A stretch of DNA of 7,550 nucleotides from Candidatus Komeilibacteria bacterium. Its GTDB lineage: Bacteria > Patescibacteriota > Patescibacteriia > UBA1558 > 2-01-FULL-52-15. Both the position numbers and the translations under genes were made by a program. The stretch spans positions 1 to 7,550 of the forward strand of contig JACQKJ010000019.1 of the NCBI GenBank assembly GCA_016204595.1, given 5' to 3'. A model generated the notes under the pieces. It saw nothing but the letters and a program-made list of their open reading frames with translations. It did no database searches and was not told where the DNA came from. Below are positions 1 to 5,773 of this stretch, piece by piece (position 1 is the stretch's first letter; each line of letters opens with the position of its first letter).

Positions 1-132
1 CAGTTAGAGAAATGGGAAATCAGAAATCCGGCACGTGCGCTTCCTCACCCGCTTTTTTCTATATATGATCAATTCCCCCTATCCGTTTTCATTAACTGAC
101 TTCCTACTACTTATTACCTGATTTCCTATTCA
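1..132. other. Non-coding left edge, no gene seen
   Basis: This stretch lies downstream of the pcm stop codon. I see no ORF with family resemblance, no RNA gene and no clear hairpin followed by a T run on the minus strand. It contains short AT-rich direct repeats, variants of GACTTCCTA and GATTTCCTA at about 98-130, and a TATATA stretch near 60. No function is assigned. Confidence 0.5.
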
Positions 133-780
133 TCAAACCATCTCTACAAAACTGACATCCAGCAGATCGGTCTCTTTGTACTTTTCCGGACCGGTTTTTT
201 CGTACAACCGCAACTGCTGGAATAATTTGATGCTCCCGACAGGCGCAATAAGCAGACCGCCTAGTTTCAGCTGATCCAGCAGGGTGGAGGGCATCTGCTC
301 GGGAGCTGCGGAGAGCATGATCTTGTCGAAAGGTGCTTCCTCGGGTATACCCTGCCTGCCGTCGCGCAGATAACAAATAACGTTCGTATAATGCAGCTTC
401 TTGAGAGTAGCTTTGGCTCGTTCATAGAGTTCCGGCACCACCTCAACAGTAAAAACCTTGGCCGCAAGTTTTGAAATGATTGCTGCGGCATATCCCGAGC
501 CTGTCCCGATTTCAAGGACGCGGTCAGATGGTTTGAGACGCAGCTTTGAAACCATATACGCGACAATGTACGGCTGCGAGATGGTCTGGCCGAACCCGAT
601 CGGCAAGGGGTAATCCTCATACGCTGAACCTGCATCCTGCGGCAGGACAAATGATTCCCTTGGCACGCTTTGAAATACTTCCAAAATGCGCGTGTCCGTT
701 ATATCTCGCTCGCGAAGCTGCCGCAGCATGTGCTCTCGCGCCTGCGTCAAGCGTTCGTCATTATTCTGAGTAAGATGCAT
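133..780 (-). CDS. pcm: Protein-L-isoaspartate O-methyltransferase
   Basis: This cytosolic protein-repair enzyme transfers a methyl group from S-adenosylmethionine to L-isoaspartyl residues in aged proteins. The 215-residue product is close to the usual size (E. coli Pcm is about 208 aa). It shows the family signatures in order: PRESFV at 40-45, IGFGQTISQPYIVAYM at 61-76, the SAM-binding loop LEIGTGSGY at 89-97, DGRQGIPEEAPFD at 140-152, and LKLGGLLIAPVG at 171-182. The open frame extends further upstream, but that part overlaps the preceding dehydratase gene and has no family resemblance. I chose the ATG at 780 because AGGAG (786-790) sits 5 nt upstream. An adjacent ATG at 783 is possible. 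It follows the dehydratase gene after a short gap and is probably cotranscribed with it. This is the clearest Shine-Dalgarno in the window. Confidence 0.96.
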   Translation of the reverse strand: MHLTQNNDERLTQAREHMLRQLRERDITDTRILEVFQSVPRESFVLPQDAGSAYEDYPLPIGFGQTISQPYIVAYMVSKLRLKPSDRVLEIGTGSGYAAAIISKLAAKVFTVEVVPELYERAKATLKKLHYTNVICYLRDGRQGIPEEAPFDKIMLSAAPEQMPSTLLDQLKLGGLLIAPVGSIKLFQQLRLYEKTGPEKYKETDLLDVSFVEMV

Positions 781-793
781 CATTGCTCCTGGT

Positions 794-1120
794 TCACGAC
801 AGCTGGTTAATTTTATAGGCCAGTATGAAATCGTTCTCCGAAAGCCCCTTGATCGCGTGCGTGGACAGCTCGACGCGGACACGTCCCCATCCGAGCTCAA
901 GGTCAGGATGATGTCCTTCCGCTTCAGCCAGTGCACCGATCGCATTCACGAATGCAAGAGCCTTTTTGAAATCGGGAAATTTGAAAGCGCGGGCAATGCT
1001 TTTCCCGTCGGCGTCAATAGACCAGCCCGGCACGACCGCGAGGTACGGCTTGGCCTGTTCAGCTGTGAACGGCTGTACCCCGCCTTCGCATGGTACGCAC
1101 TGTTTCGATCCCAAATCCAT
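794..1120 (-). CDS. phhB: 4a-hydroxytetrahydrobiopterin dehydratase (PCD/DCoH family)
   Basis: The family dehydrates 4a-hydroxytetrahydropterin to regenerate the pterin cofactor of aromatic amino-acid hydroxylases. The 108-residue length is typical. The N-terminus carries the common CVPCEGG motif (8-14). The active-site signature is visible: E66-x3-H70-H71-P72, then W78, H88 and D97. The last position of the usual D-W pair is F98. The start at 1120 gives the expected N-terminus. No good Shine-Dalgarno precedes it, and a TATACT box ends 9 nt upstream. It lies 20 nt after the ATPase stop and just before pcm. No hydroxylase partner is in the window, so the real pterin substrate in this organism is unknown. 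The symbol is by family analogy. Confidence 0.93.
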   Translation of the reverse strand: MDLGSKQCVPCEGGVQPFTAEQAKPYLAVVPGWSIDADGKSIARAFKFPDFKKALAFVNAIGALAEAEGHHPDLELGWGRVRVELSTHAIKGLSENDFILAYKINQLS

Positions 1121-1129
1121 AGTAACTTC

Positions 1130-1138
1130 AGTATAGCA
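1130..1138 (-). promoter_or_regulatory. Extended -10 promoter candidate for the dehydratase-pcm pair
   Basis: On the minus strand the 20-bp gap after the ATPase reads TGCTATACT, an extended -10 (TGn plus TATACT). It is followed by exactly 9 nt and then the dehydratase ATG. No convincing -35 is visible at 17 nt. The transcript would begin within a few bases of the start codon. This is inferred from pattern only. Confidence 0.5.
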
Positions 1139-1140
1139 TA

Positions 1141-3831
1141 TTACTCGGCTAGAGCTTTTTTCCGCCGCGCATGCAGCCAGACCTTATACAATTCGACAAC
1201 GATAATGATGCTCGCCGCGACAGCTACGAGCCATAAGAATTCCAACGGTGAAAGCGGCTCCAGCTGAAACGCATGACGAGTCACCGGAGCGACCATAATA
1301 AATATCTGCAGCGCAAAGGACAAAAGCAGGGATCCGGTGACGGCTGAATTGCTGAAAAAACCTATCTTAAACAACGAGTGATCCAGTGAACGCATATTAA
1401 GCACGTTGAACAGCTGAAAAAACACCATGAGCGCGAACGCCGCCGTCCTTGCTTTCTCGACGCCGAACGGCAGGAATCCGCGAAAGGCAAAAACCGTAAT
1501 GCCCGACATAACAAGCACAGAAATGATGATGTATGGCACGACCTCCAGCGAGAGAATCCGCTCTTTGCTTTTACGCGGCGGGCGATCGAGAAGATCATCG
1601 TGCTTGCCTTCAGTGGCTAAAGCGATATTCGGAATGCCGTCAGTAATAAGATTGATCCAGAGTATTTGCAATGCGGTGAACGGCAGCACTGAACCGGTGC
1701 TGATGGTCGCGAGGATGGTCGCGATCTCCGCGATGCTCGTCGTGATCATAAAAAAACTCGTCTTGCGGATATTGTTGAAAATAAGGCGTCCCTGTTCAAT
1801 GGCCTTGATAAGCGTCGCAAAGTTGTCATCTGAAAGCACGATATCGGCAGCCTCCCGGGCAACATCCGTGCCGATCGTGCCCATGGCTATGCCGACGTTC
1901 GCATATTTCAAGGCTGGAGCATCGTTCACGCCGTCTCCGATCATCGCCACGATCCTACCGTGTTCCCGCAGCACGCGGATGATCTCCAGCTTCATCTCCG
2001 GTGTCATGCGGGCGAACACCGAAGCCTGTTGTATCACCGAGCGCACCTCATGCGCCGAAAGCTTTCGAATATCTGCTTCAGTAACTACCCGTTGTTTTTT
2101 GTCAGCGGGATCCAGAAGCCCGAGTTCCCTGCCGATCGCCGTCGCCGTCGCCGCATGATCCCCCGTCGCCATGACGACACGGATACCTGCTCGTTTCGCA
2201 TCGGCGACAGCCTGTGCCGCCTCAGGCCGAAGGGGATCGTTAATTCCCATGAAACCGACAAAGGTGAGTTCTTTCTGCAGATCAGAGGTGCAATTCTGAA
2301 TTTTTACCGGCAGTCTGCGGATGCCGCAGGCGACCACGCGCATGGCCTGATCGGTCATTTCAGACAGCCGTTCCTGCAAACGAGCCATGATCGTTTCGTC
2401 GATCTTGACGGCACCGTGAGCTGTCAATACATGTGTCGAACGCGCTAAAACCGCTTCCTCGCCTCCGATAACGAACAGCTCATGTTGCGGTTTTGAAACG
2501 ATCGCGCACTGTGAACGGCTTGACTGAGAAAAAGGCACCTGGTCAACAATGGTCAACTCCTCAGCTACGGCGTCCTTGGTAAGTCCTGCTTTCTCAGATA
2601 CAACCACGAAGGACGCTTCGGTCGGGTCACCGACTACCTCATAGCGATCGCGCTCCAAATGTACGCTCGACGTGTTGCACAGCGCGGCTATGTGCAATAA
2701 TTTTTTCAGAACAGGGTGTTCAAGGGGTTGTATTGCCTCATGTCCGATGTAGAAAGACCCCTTCGGCTCCCATCCTTCCCCAGATACTTCGATGTCGGCT
2801 TCTGCGGTCACGATTGACCTTACCATCATGGAGTTCTGCGTGAGCGTGCCGGTCTTATCGGTCAGAATTACCGATGTCACCGCCAGATCCTCGATTGCCG
2901 GTACATGGCGGATGATCGCCTTTTGCTGCGCCATGCGATAGGCGCCGACGGCAAGCACTATGGCGAGTACCGCCGGCAGGCCTTCAGGAATGCTCGAGAC
3001 GAGGGTTGCGATCGAAAAAATAAGCACATCAACGAACAGCAGTCCGCGAAGCAAAAAACCGATGGCAAACGTCAAAAGTGCCGCAACAACGGCGACGACG
3101 CCGAGCTGAAATGCGAGATAGTTCGTTTTTTTGCTGAAATGCGACGCCTCGCGCTTGGTACCGGTTATGCTGCGCGCGATCGTACCAAGCTGTGTATGAC
3201 TCCCCACTGCCACGACAATGGCCGTAGCAGTTCCCGTAACCACCATGGTTCCCATCCACACCATATTGACCCTATCGGCGAGCGGGGTGTTTTCCGCAAG
3301 GGTTTTATTCTGTTTTTCCACCGGAAACGATTCGCCGGTCAGTGACGCTTCCTGCGCTGCACAGTCGCGCGCGTGAATGATACGCGCATCCGCAGGCACG
3401 CGGTCCCCTGCCTGCAGCACGAGTATATCACCATATACCAACTCTTCCGCGGAGATCACATCGACGATGCCGTCTCGCAGCGCTTTGGCTTTAGGGACAA
3501 GCAGCGACTTCAGGGAAGTAATGGCGTTTTCTGCTCGGCGCTCCTGTACAAAGCCGATCGTAGCATTGAGAAGGACGATCGCGATGATTATGTAAGCGTC
3601 AAGCGGTTTTGAATAGAAAAAAGACAGGAGCGCCGCAACGAACAACACGTAAATGAACCAGCTTTTCAGCTGGCGCAACCACACCATGAAGAGCGATGCC
3701 TTTTTCTCATCAGGCAACCGATTGGGTCCGTTCTGCGCAAGTCGTTTCAGTGCCTCCTCAGCTGTTAAGCCGGCCGGGCTGCTTGCAACCTCACGAAAGA
3801 CGCGCTCGAGACGCTCCGCATAATACTCCAT
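1141..3831 (-). CDS. P2-type cation-transporting ATPase (Ca2+-ATPase-like)
   Basis: This 896-residue membrane pump uses ATP and an aspartyl-phosphate intermediate to move cations. All hallmarks are present in order: an N-terminal cation-ATPase domain, A-domain TGES (165-168), TM4 PEGLP (282-286), the phosphorylation site DKTGTLT (D325), N-domain GDPTEAS (401-407), TGD (556-558), GDGVNDAP (632-639), and about six C-terminal membrane segments. Against SERCA, E283 (E309), E702 (E771), N727, T730 and D731 (N796, T799, D800) are kept. N768 is replaced by S699, and E908 appears to be replaced by a non-acidic residue. That leaves a site II-like pocket, suggesting one Ca2+ per cycle, though another cation cannot be excluded. 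The N-domain KGAPE lysine is absent (sequence IGGEEAVL, 455-462). The start at 3831 has no Shine-Dalgarno and follows a TATACT box. The dehydratase gene lies 20 nt downstream. Confidence 0.95.
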   Translation of the reverse strand: MEYYAERLERVFREVASSPAGLTAEEALKRLAQNGPNRLPDEKKASLFMVWLRQLKSWFIYVLFVAALLSFFYSKPLDAYIIIAIVLLNATIGFVQERRAENAITSLKSLLVPKAKALRDGIVDVISAEELVYGDILVLQAGDRVPADARIIHARDCAAQEASLTGESFPVEKQNKTLAENTPLADRVNMVWMGTMVVTGTATAIVVAVGSHTQLGTIARSITGTKREASHFSKKTNYLAFQLGVVAVVAALLTFAIGFLLRGLLFVDVLIFSIATLVSSIPEGLPAVLAIVLAVGAYRMAQQKAIIRHVPAIEDLAVTSVILTDKTGTLTQNSMMVRSIVTAEADIEVSGEGWEPKGSFYIGHEAIQPLEHPVLKKLLHIAALCNTSSVHLERDRYEVVGDPTEASFVVVSEKAGLTKDAVAEELTIVDQVPFSQSSRSQCAIVSKPQHELFVIGGEEAVLARSTHVLTAHGAVKIDETIMARLQERLSEMTDQAMRVVACGIRRLPVKIQNCTSDLQKELTFVGFMGINDPLRPEAAQAVADAKRAGIRVVMATGDHAATATAIGRELGLLDPADKKQRVVTEADIRKLSAHEVRSVIQQASVFARMTPEMKLEIIRVLREHGRIVAMIGDGVNDAPALKYANVGIAMGTIGTDVAREAADIVLSDDNFATLIKAIEQGRLIFNNIRKTSFFMITTSIAEIATILATISTGSVLPFTALQILWINLITDGIPNIALATEGKHDDLLDRPPRKSKERILSLEVVPYIIISVLVMSGITVFAFRGFLPFGVEKARTAAFALMVFFQLFNVLNMRSLDHSLFKIGFFSNSAVTGSLLLSFALQIFIMVAPVTRHAFQLEPLSPLEFLWLVAVAASIIIVVELYKVWLHARRKKALAE

Positions 3832-3840
3832 ACACAGACT

Positions 3841-3849
3841 AGTATACCA
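3841..3849 (-). promoter_or_regulatory. Extended -10 promoter candidate for the ATPase
   Basis: The minus strand reads TGGTATACT, followed by 9 nt and the ATPase ATG. This is the same TATACT-to-ATG spacing as upstream of the dehydratase. A weak -35-like TAGACG lies 18 nt further upstream. No Shine-Dalgarno is present, so a leaderless or very short leader is likely. Confidence 0.55.
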
Positions 3850-3867
3850 TCCAAACGCCGGTTGCGT

Positions 3868-4494
3868 CTAAGCTGCTCGTCGCCTGCGTGCCGCAAACCA
3901 GAGCGCTCCATAGACCGCCGCCAGCATGGACACATATGCGGTGAAAAAAAGATAGAAAAATCCTTCCGGATAGGCACGGATGAGCGCGTGCTTCGCCGGG
4001 TCCAGTTGCCAGACATCATTTGAAAAAATAAGTGTATGAAGGCCGAAAAAGGCCTGATCGAAAAAAAGCGCAGCAGCGCCACCGCCAAGCGCAACAGTCA
4101 GGAAGCCGTACGCGCCAGCTCGTCTCATGACTTCAGCGGTCGTATTTTTTTTCCGCACCGCCAATAGTGCAATGACCGATGCGACGAAACCGATAGCCGT
4201 ACCCATTTCTATAAACTTGAAAAGTGCCTTGACGTCACCGAGGTGTTTCCGCTCGCGCTCAGTAAACAAAGTGTCGGGAAGCGGCGGGTTGGAAAAAAAA
4301 TACGACCGCACCGAATGAGAAACAAGATATCGCTCGGAGGTCTCCTCAATCGCAACTGGCGTTGCGGCAAAAAGGAGGTTCTCGAACTTTTCGCTCTTCA
4401 GAAGGATGCTAAACAAAAAAAGAGCGACAAAAAGCATGATGCCCAATGAGGCAAGAAAGGAAACGATGCATTCAGAAGAAATAATCTTCATCAT
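3868..4494 (-). CDS. DUF1461/TIGR01906 integral membrane protein, Lit-like
   Basis: This 208-residue membrane protein resembles the DUF1461 (PF07314) family. Members of that family in Firmicutes include Lit, the lipoprotein intramolecular transacylase that makes lyso-form lipoproteins. Visible support includes a strong N-terminal membrane segment (about 10-32), an extracytoplasmic stretch with RYLVSH and RKHLGDVK (H84), a second segment (96-114), a third (about 126-150), H153, then NDVWQLDPAKHALIRAYPEGFF (159-180), and a last segment (about 179-201) before an RRRR tail. H84 and H153 have about the spacing of the two conserved family histidines. The start is the ATG overlapping the TGA of the upstream gene (TGATG), so translation is probably coupled. 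An ATG at 4491 is an alternative. The open frame continues upstream but only as a shadow of the neighbour. Family assignment is fairly firm; transacylase activity is inferred. Confidence 0.82.
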   Translation of the reverse strand: MMKIISSECIVSFLASLGIMLFVALFLFSILLKSEKFENLLFAATPVAIEETSERYLVSHSVRSYFFSNPPLPDTLFTERERKHLGDVKALFKFIEMGTAIGFVASVIALLAVRKKNTTAEVMRRAGAYGFLTVALGGGAAALFFDQAFFGLHTLIFSNDVWQLDPAKHALIRAYPEGFFYLFFTAYVSMLAAVYGALWFAARRRRAA

Positions 4495-4961
4495 CACACG
4501 GCCGCGCGTATACCTACAGTCGCTGCGGTCACGATACCAGCAGCTATGAAACCGCCAAGTCCGATATACAACATGGAGGGACCTTTTTTGAGCCCGAAGA
4601 GCCATGCCGCCAGTGAACCGGTCCAAATACCGGTAGCGGGCAGCGGGATAGCGACAAATATGCACAGCGCGAGCATGCCGTACGTCTGGTATTTCGCATC
4701 GAATTTTCTGCGCGTACGCTCGAATAGTTTTGAAAAAAATTCCGCGAAGAGCCGTGAACGCTGCGATAGCGTGCGCTGCAGCCAATCAAAACCGTAGAGA
4801 ATCGCGACCATTGGCACCAGGTTGCCGAGAAACGATACCGCGAGCGCAAGCCACGGCTGCATGCCCCATGCACCGATAGCAAGCGGAATGGATACGCGCA
4901 GCTCAGTCACCGGTACCATGGCGAGGAAAAAGGTTGCTAAAATTGTTTGTACGTCAGTCAT
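4494..4961 (-). CDS. COG2426 small multidrug export family membrane protein (PF06695-like)
   Basis: The product is a 155-residue hydrophobic protein. Signature segments are PVTELRVSIPLAIG (17-30), where the Glu-Leu-Arg core is typical of the family, and FVAIPLPATGIWTGS (102-116). Together they give two similar halves, each with a polar/proline break at the end of a membrane helix. A charged cytoplasmic loop (about 60-95, rich in R and K) separates them. The family name 'small multidrug export' is historical, and the transported substrate is not established. The stop overlaps the start of the Lit-like gene by 1 nt, so the two form a translationally coupled pair. No Shine-Dalgarno precedes the ATG (TTTGATTCC-ATG), and no strong promoter is seen between it and tRNA-Arg. 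Confidence 0.87.
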   Translation of the reverse strand: MTDVQTILATFFLAMVPVTELRVSIPLAIGAWGMQPWLALAVSFLGNLVPMVAILYGFDWLQRTLSQRSRLFAEFFSKLFERTRRKFDAKYQTYGMLALCIFVAIPLPATGIWTGSLAAWLFGLKKGPSMLYIGLGGFIAAGIVTAATVGIRAAV

Positions 4962-4982
4962 GGAATCAAACTAGTGCGCCTG

Positions 4983-5000
4983 ACCCCGCTATAGCGGGGT
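4983..5000. repeat. Perfect 18-bp palindrome
   Basis: The sequence ACCCCGCTATAGCGGGGT is self-complementary. It lies between the COG2426-type gene and tRNA-Arg and is flanked by a short direct repeat (TGACCCC at 4981-4987 and again at 5000-5006). There is no T run beside it, so a terminator role is doubtful. It could be a protein-binding site or part of the palindrome cluster around the tRNA. Confidence 0.75.
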
Positions 5001-5100
5001 GACCCCCTTTAAGGAAGCTGATGCTACTCACGTGCCGTGAACCCGAACGGTTGCCCTATACTGCTCACTCCGTTCGAGCTGCGCCCTGAACCCTTAGTGG

Positions 5101-5178
5101 TTTAGGGTACAGGGCATGCCCTAGTCGCTCACAGTTTATGGCTGTGCCATGCACTGGAGCGTAGCGACTAGTGCATGG
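5101..5178. repeat. Nested palindrome cluster downstream of tRNA-Arg
   Basis: Several overlapping inverted repeats occur here: AGGGCATGCCCT (5111-5122); CTAGTCGCT (5121-5129) against AGCGACTAG (5163-5171); CACAG/CTGTG around 5130-5145; and CCATGCACT (5147-5155) against AGTGCATGG (5170-5178). The last one encloses the core GGAGCGTAGCGAC and runs into the CCA end of tRNA-Arg. The alternative pairings could form a cruciform or switching hairpins. No T run marks a conventional terminator. Confidence 0.75.
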
Positions 5179-5250
5179 TGCCCCCAGTAGGAATCGGACC
5201 TACATTACAGGCTCCGGAAGCCCGCGTTCTATCCATTAAACTATAGGGGC
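5176..5250 (-). tRNA. tRNA-Arg(CCG)
   Basis: A full cloverleaf folds on the minus strand. The acceptor is GCCCCTA/TGGGGGC, the D arm is GTTT/GAAC with GG in the loop, and the anticodon stem is CGGGC/GCCTG with loop TTCCGGA and anticodon CCG at 5215-5217. The variable loop is 4 nt, the T stem is GTAGG/CCTAC, the discriminator is A, and CCA is encoded. The T loop is TCCGATT, so position 55 is C where almost all elongator tRNAs have U (pseudouridine). The CCA also begins a 9-bp hairpin with downstream sequence. A decayed copy of the same tRNA lies upstream at 5313-5402. Confidence 0.95.
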
Positions 5251-5280
5251 AAATGAAAGCGGCGGGCAGGTATCCATCTG

Positions 5281-5310
5281 TCGCCCACCGGGCGATCACC
5301 CTGTGGGTGA
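5281..5310. repeat. Two abutting 15-nt hairpins
   Basis: TCGCCC-acc-GGGCGA (5281-5295) is followed with no gap by TCACCC-tgt-GGGTGA (5296-5310). Both have 6-bp perfect stems and 3-nt loops, with similar but not identical stems. They lie between the decayed and the intact tRNA-Arg copies, so they would sit in the 5' part of the tRNA precursor. Confidence 0.85.
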
Positions 5311-5312
5311 AG

Positions 5313-5402
5313 CTACAGGCGCGTATTCTGCATCCCGCGTTCCCTGCCCCGCTCGGAGCGCGTAGCGCGACTGGTGCGGGGTATCCATTAAACTATAGGT
5401 GC
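5313..5402 (-). pseudogene. Decayed tRNA-Arg copy with hairpin insertion in the D arm
   Basis: On the minus strand, GCACCTATAGTTTAATGGAT and one further base (5402-5382) match the first 21 nt of tRNA-Arg with one change. The next tRNA bases, GAACGCGGG, follow only after a 39-nt insert (5343-5381). A GCCTGTA piece at 5314-5320 matches the 3' side of the anticodon stem, but the loop between is 13 nt of unrelated sequence without CCG. The T arm and acceptor 3' strand are not recognisable, and the adjacent hairpins occupy that place. It cannot make a normal tRNA. It lies between a promoter candidate and the intact tRNA-Arg. Confidence 0.78.
5347..5381. repeat. GC-rich palindromic insert inside the tRNA-Arg copy
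   Basis: The outer stem is CCCCGC (5347-5352) with GCGGGG (5376-5381). The inner stem is CGCG-TAG-CGCG (5359-5369). The core GGAGCGCGTAGCGCGAC resembles the core GGAGCGTAGCGAC of the hairpin at 5147-5178, while the outer stems differ. This suggests two members of one palindrome family. Confidence 0.75.
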
Positions 5403-5419
5403 CGAACCAAAGCCATTGC

Positions 5420-5448
5420 AGTGTAGCCAAATCAGCGGGACAAAGCAA
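5420..5448 (-). promoter_or_regulatory. Promoter candidate for the tRNA-Arg locus
   Basis: On the minus strand TTGCTT (5448-5443), a 17-nt spacer and TACACT (5425-5420) make a reasonable sigma-70-like promoter. Transcription would start near 5413, just before the decayed tRNA-Arg copy, and run into the intact tRNA. No better promoter is seen directly before the intact tRNA. Confidence 0.55.
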
Positions 5449-5452
5449 TTGT

Positions 5453-5770
5453 TCATGAAAACTGCAGCGTTCCTACCACGACCGCGATTTGAAGGGCTGC
5501 GGCGACGCCGTTCGCGAAAATGAGCGGCTTTTCATTGTGCACAATGCCATAGATCAACCAGCAGAAAGAACCGATCGCATAGCCGGCCCAGGAAAGCGAA
5601 GACACGCCGCCCGCATCCTGGTAATACCAGATCTTGATGATCTGCGGCACGGTCATAAGCGGCGCTCCCATACCGATAACGTACATGAAACGATCAATGT
5701 ATCTGCGGGCACCCGCTGACTGAATACCCGCCATTCTCCGAACATGATGCCTGTGAAGATTGAATGGCAT
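5453..5770 (-). CDS. SemiSWEET/PQ-loop sugar transporter-like protein
   Basis: This small membrane protein has three helices (about 29-49, 59-77 and 81-101), the half-size unit that dimerises to make a SemiSWEET sugar uniporter. The PQ motif (P42-Q43, in VPQIIKIW) ends the first helix. W71 in the second helix and N87 in the third have the 16-residue spacing of the sugar-pocket Trp and Asn known in bacterial SemiSWEETs. The product is up to 105 residues. The first 25 or so are basic and not typical, so the real start may be M13 (5734) or M29. The 5770 ATG lies only 3 nt after the flavodoxin stop, which favours translational coupling. No Shine-Dalgarno is present at 5770; GGAGA abuts M13 too closely to be a good one. 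The sugar specificity cannot be read from sequence. Confidence 0.85.
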   Translation of the reverse strand: MPFNLHRHHVRRMAGIQSAGARRYIDRFMYVIGMGAPLMTVPQIIKIWYYQDAGGVSSLSWAGYAIGSFCWLIYGIVHNEKPLIFANGVAAALQIAVVVGTLQFS

Positions 5771-5773
5771 AGA

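Noticed and set aside
781..945. N-terminal extension of the pcm reading frame
   Set aside because: It overlaps the dehydratase coding region, lacks family similarity, and a good Shine-Dalgarno marks the later start.
1427..2158. Plus-strand ORF of 243 codons
   Set aside because: It lies wholly antisense to the ATPase, whose conserved motifs cover the same bases.
4495..4785. N-terminal extension of the DUF1461 reading frame
   Set aside because: It overlaps the COG2426 gene in another frame and is arginine-rich, non-membrane sequence; the TGATG overlap gives a better start.
5281..5381. Clustered palindromes as a CRISPR array
   Set aside because: The hairpins differ in sequence, lack regular spacers of constant length, and no cas gene is present.
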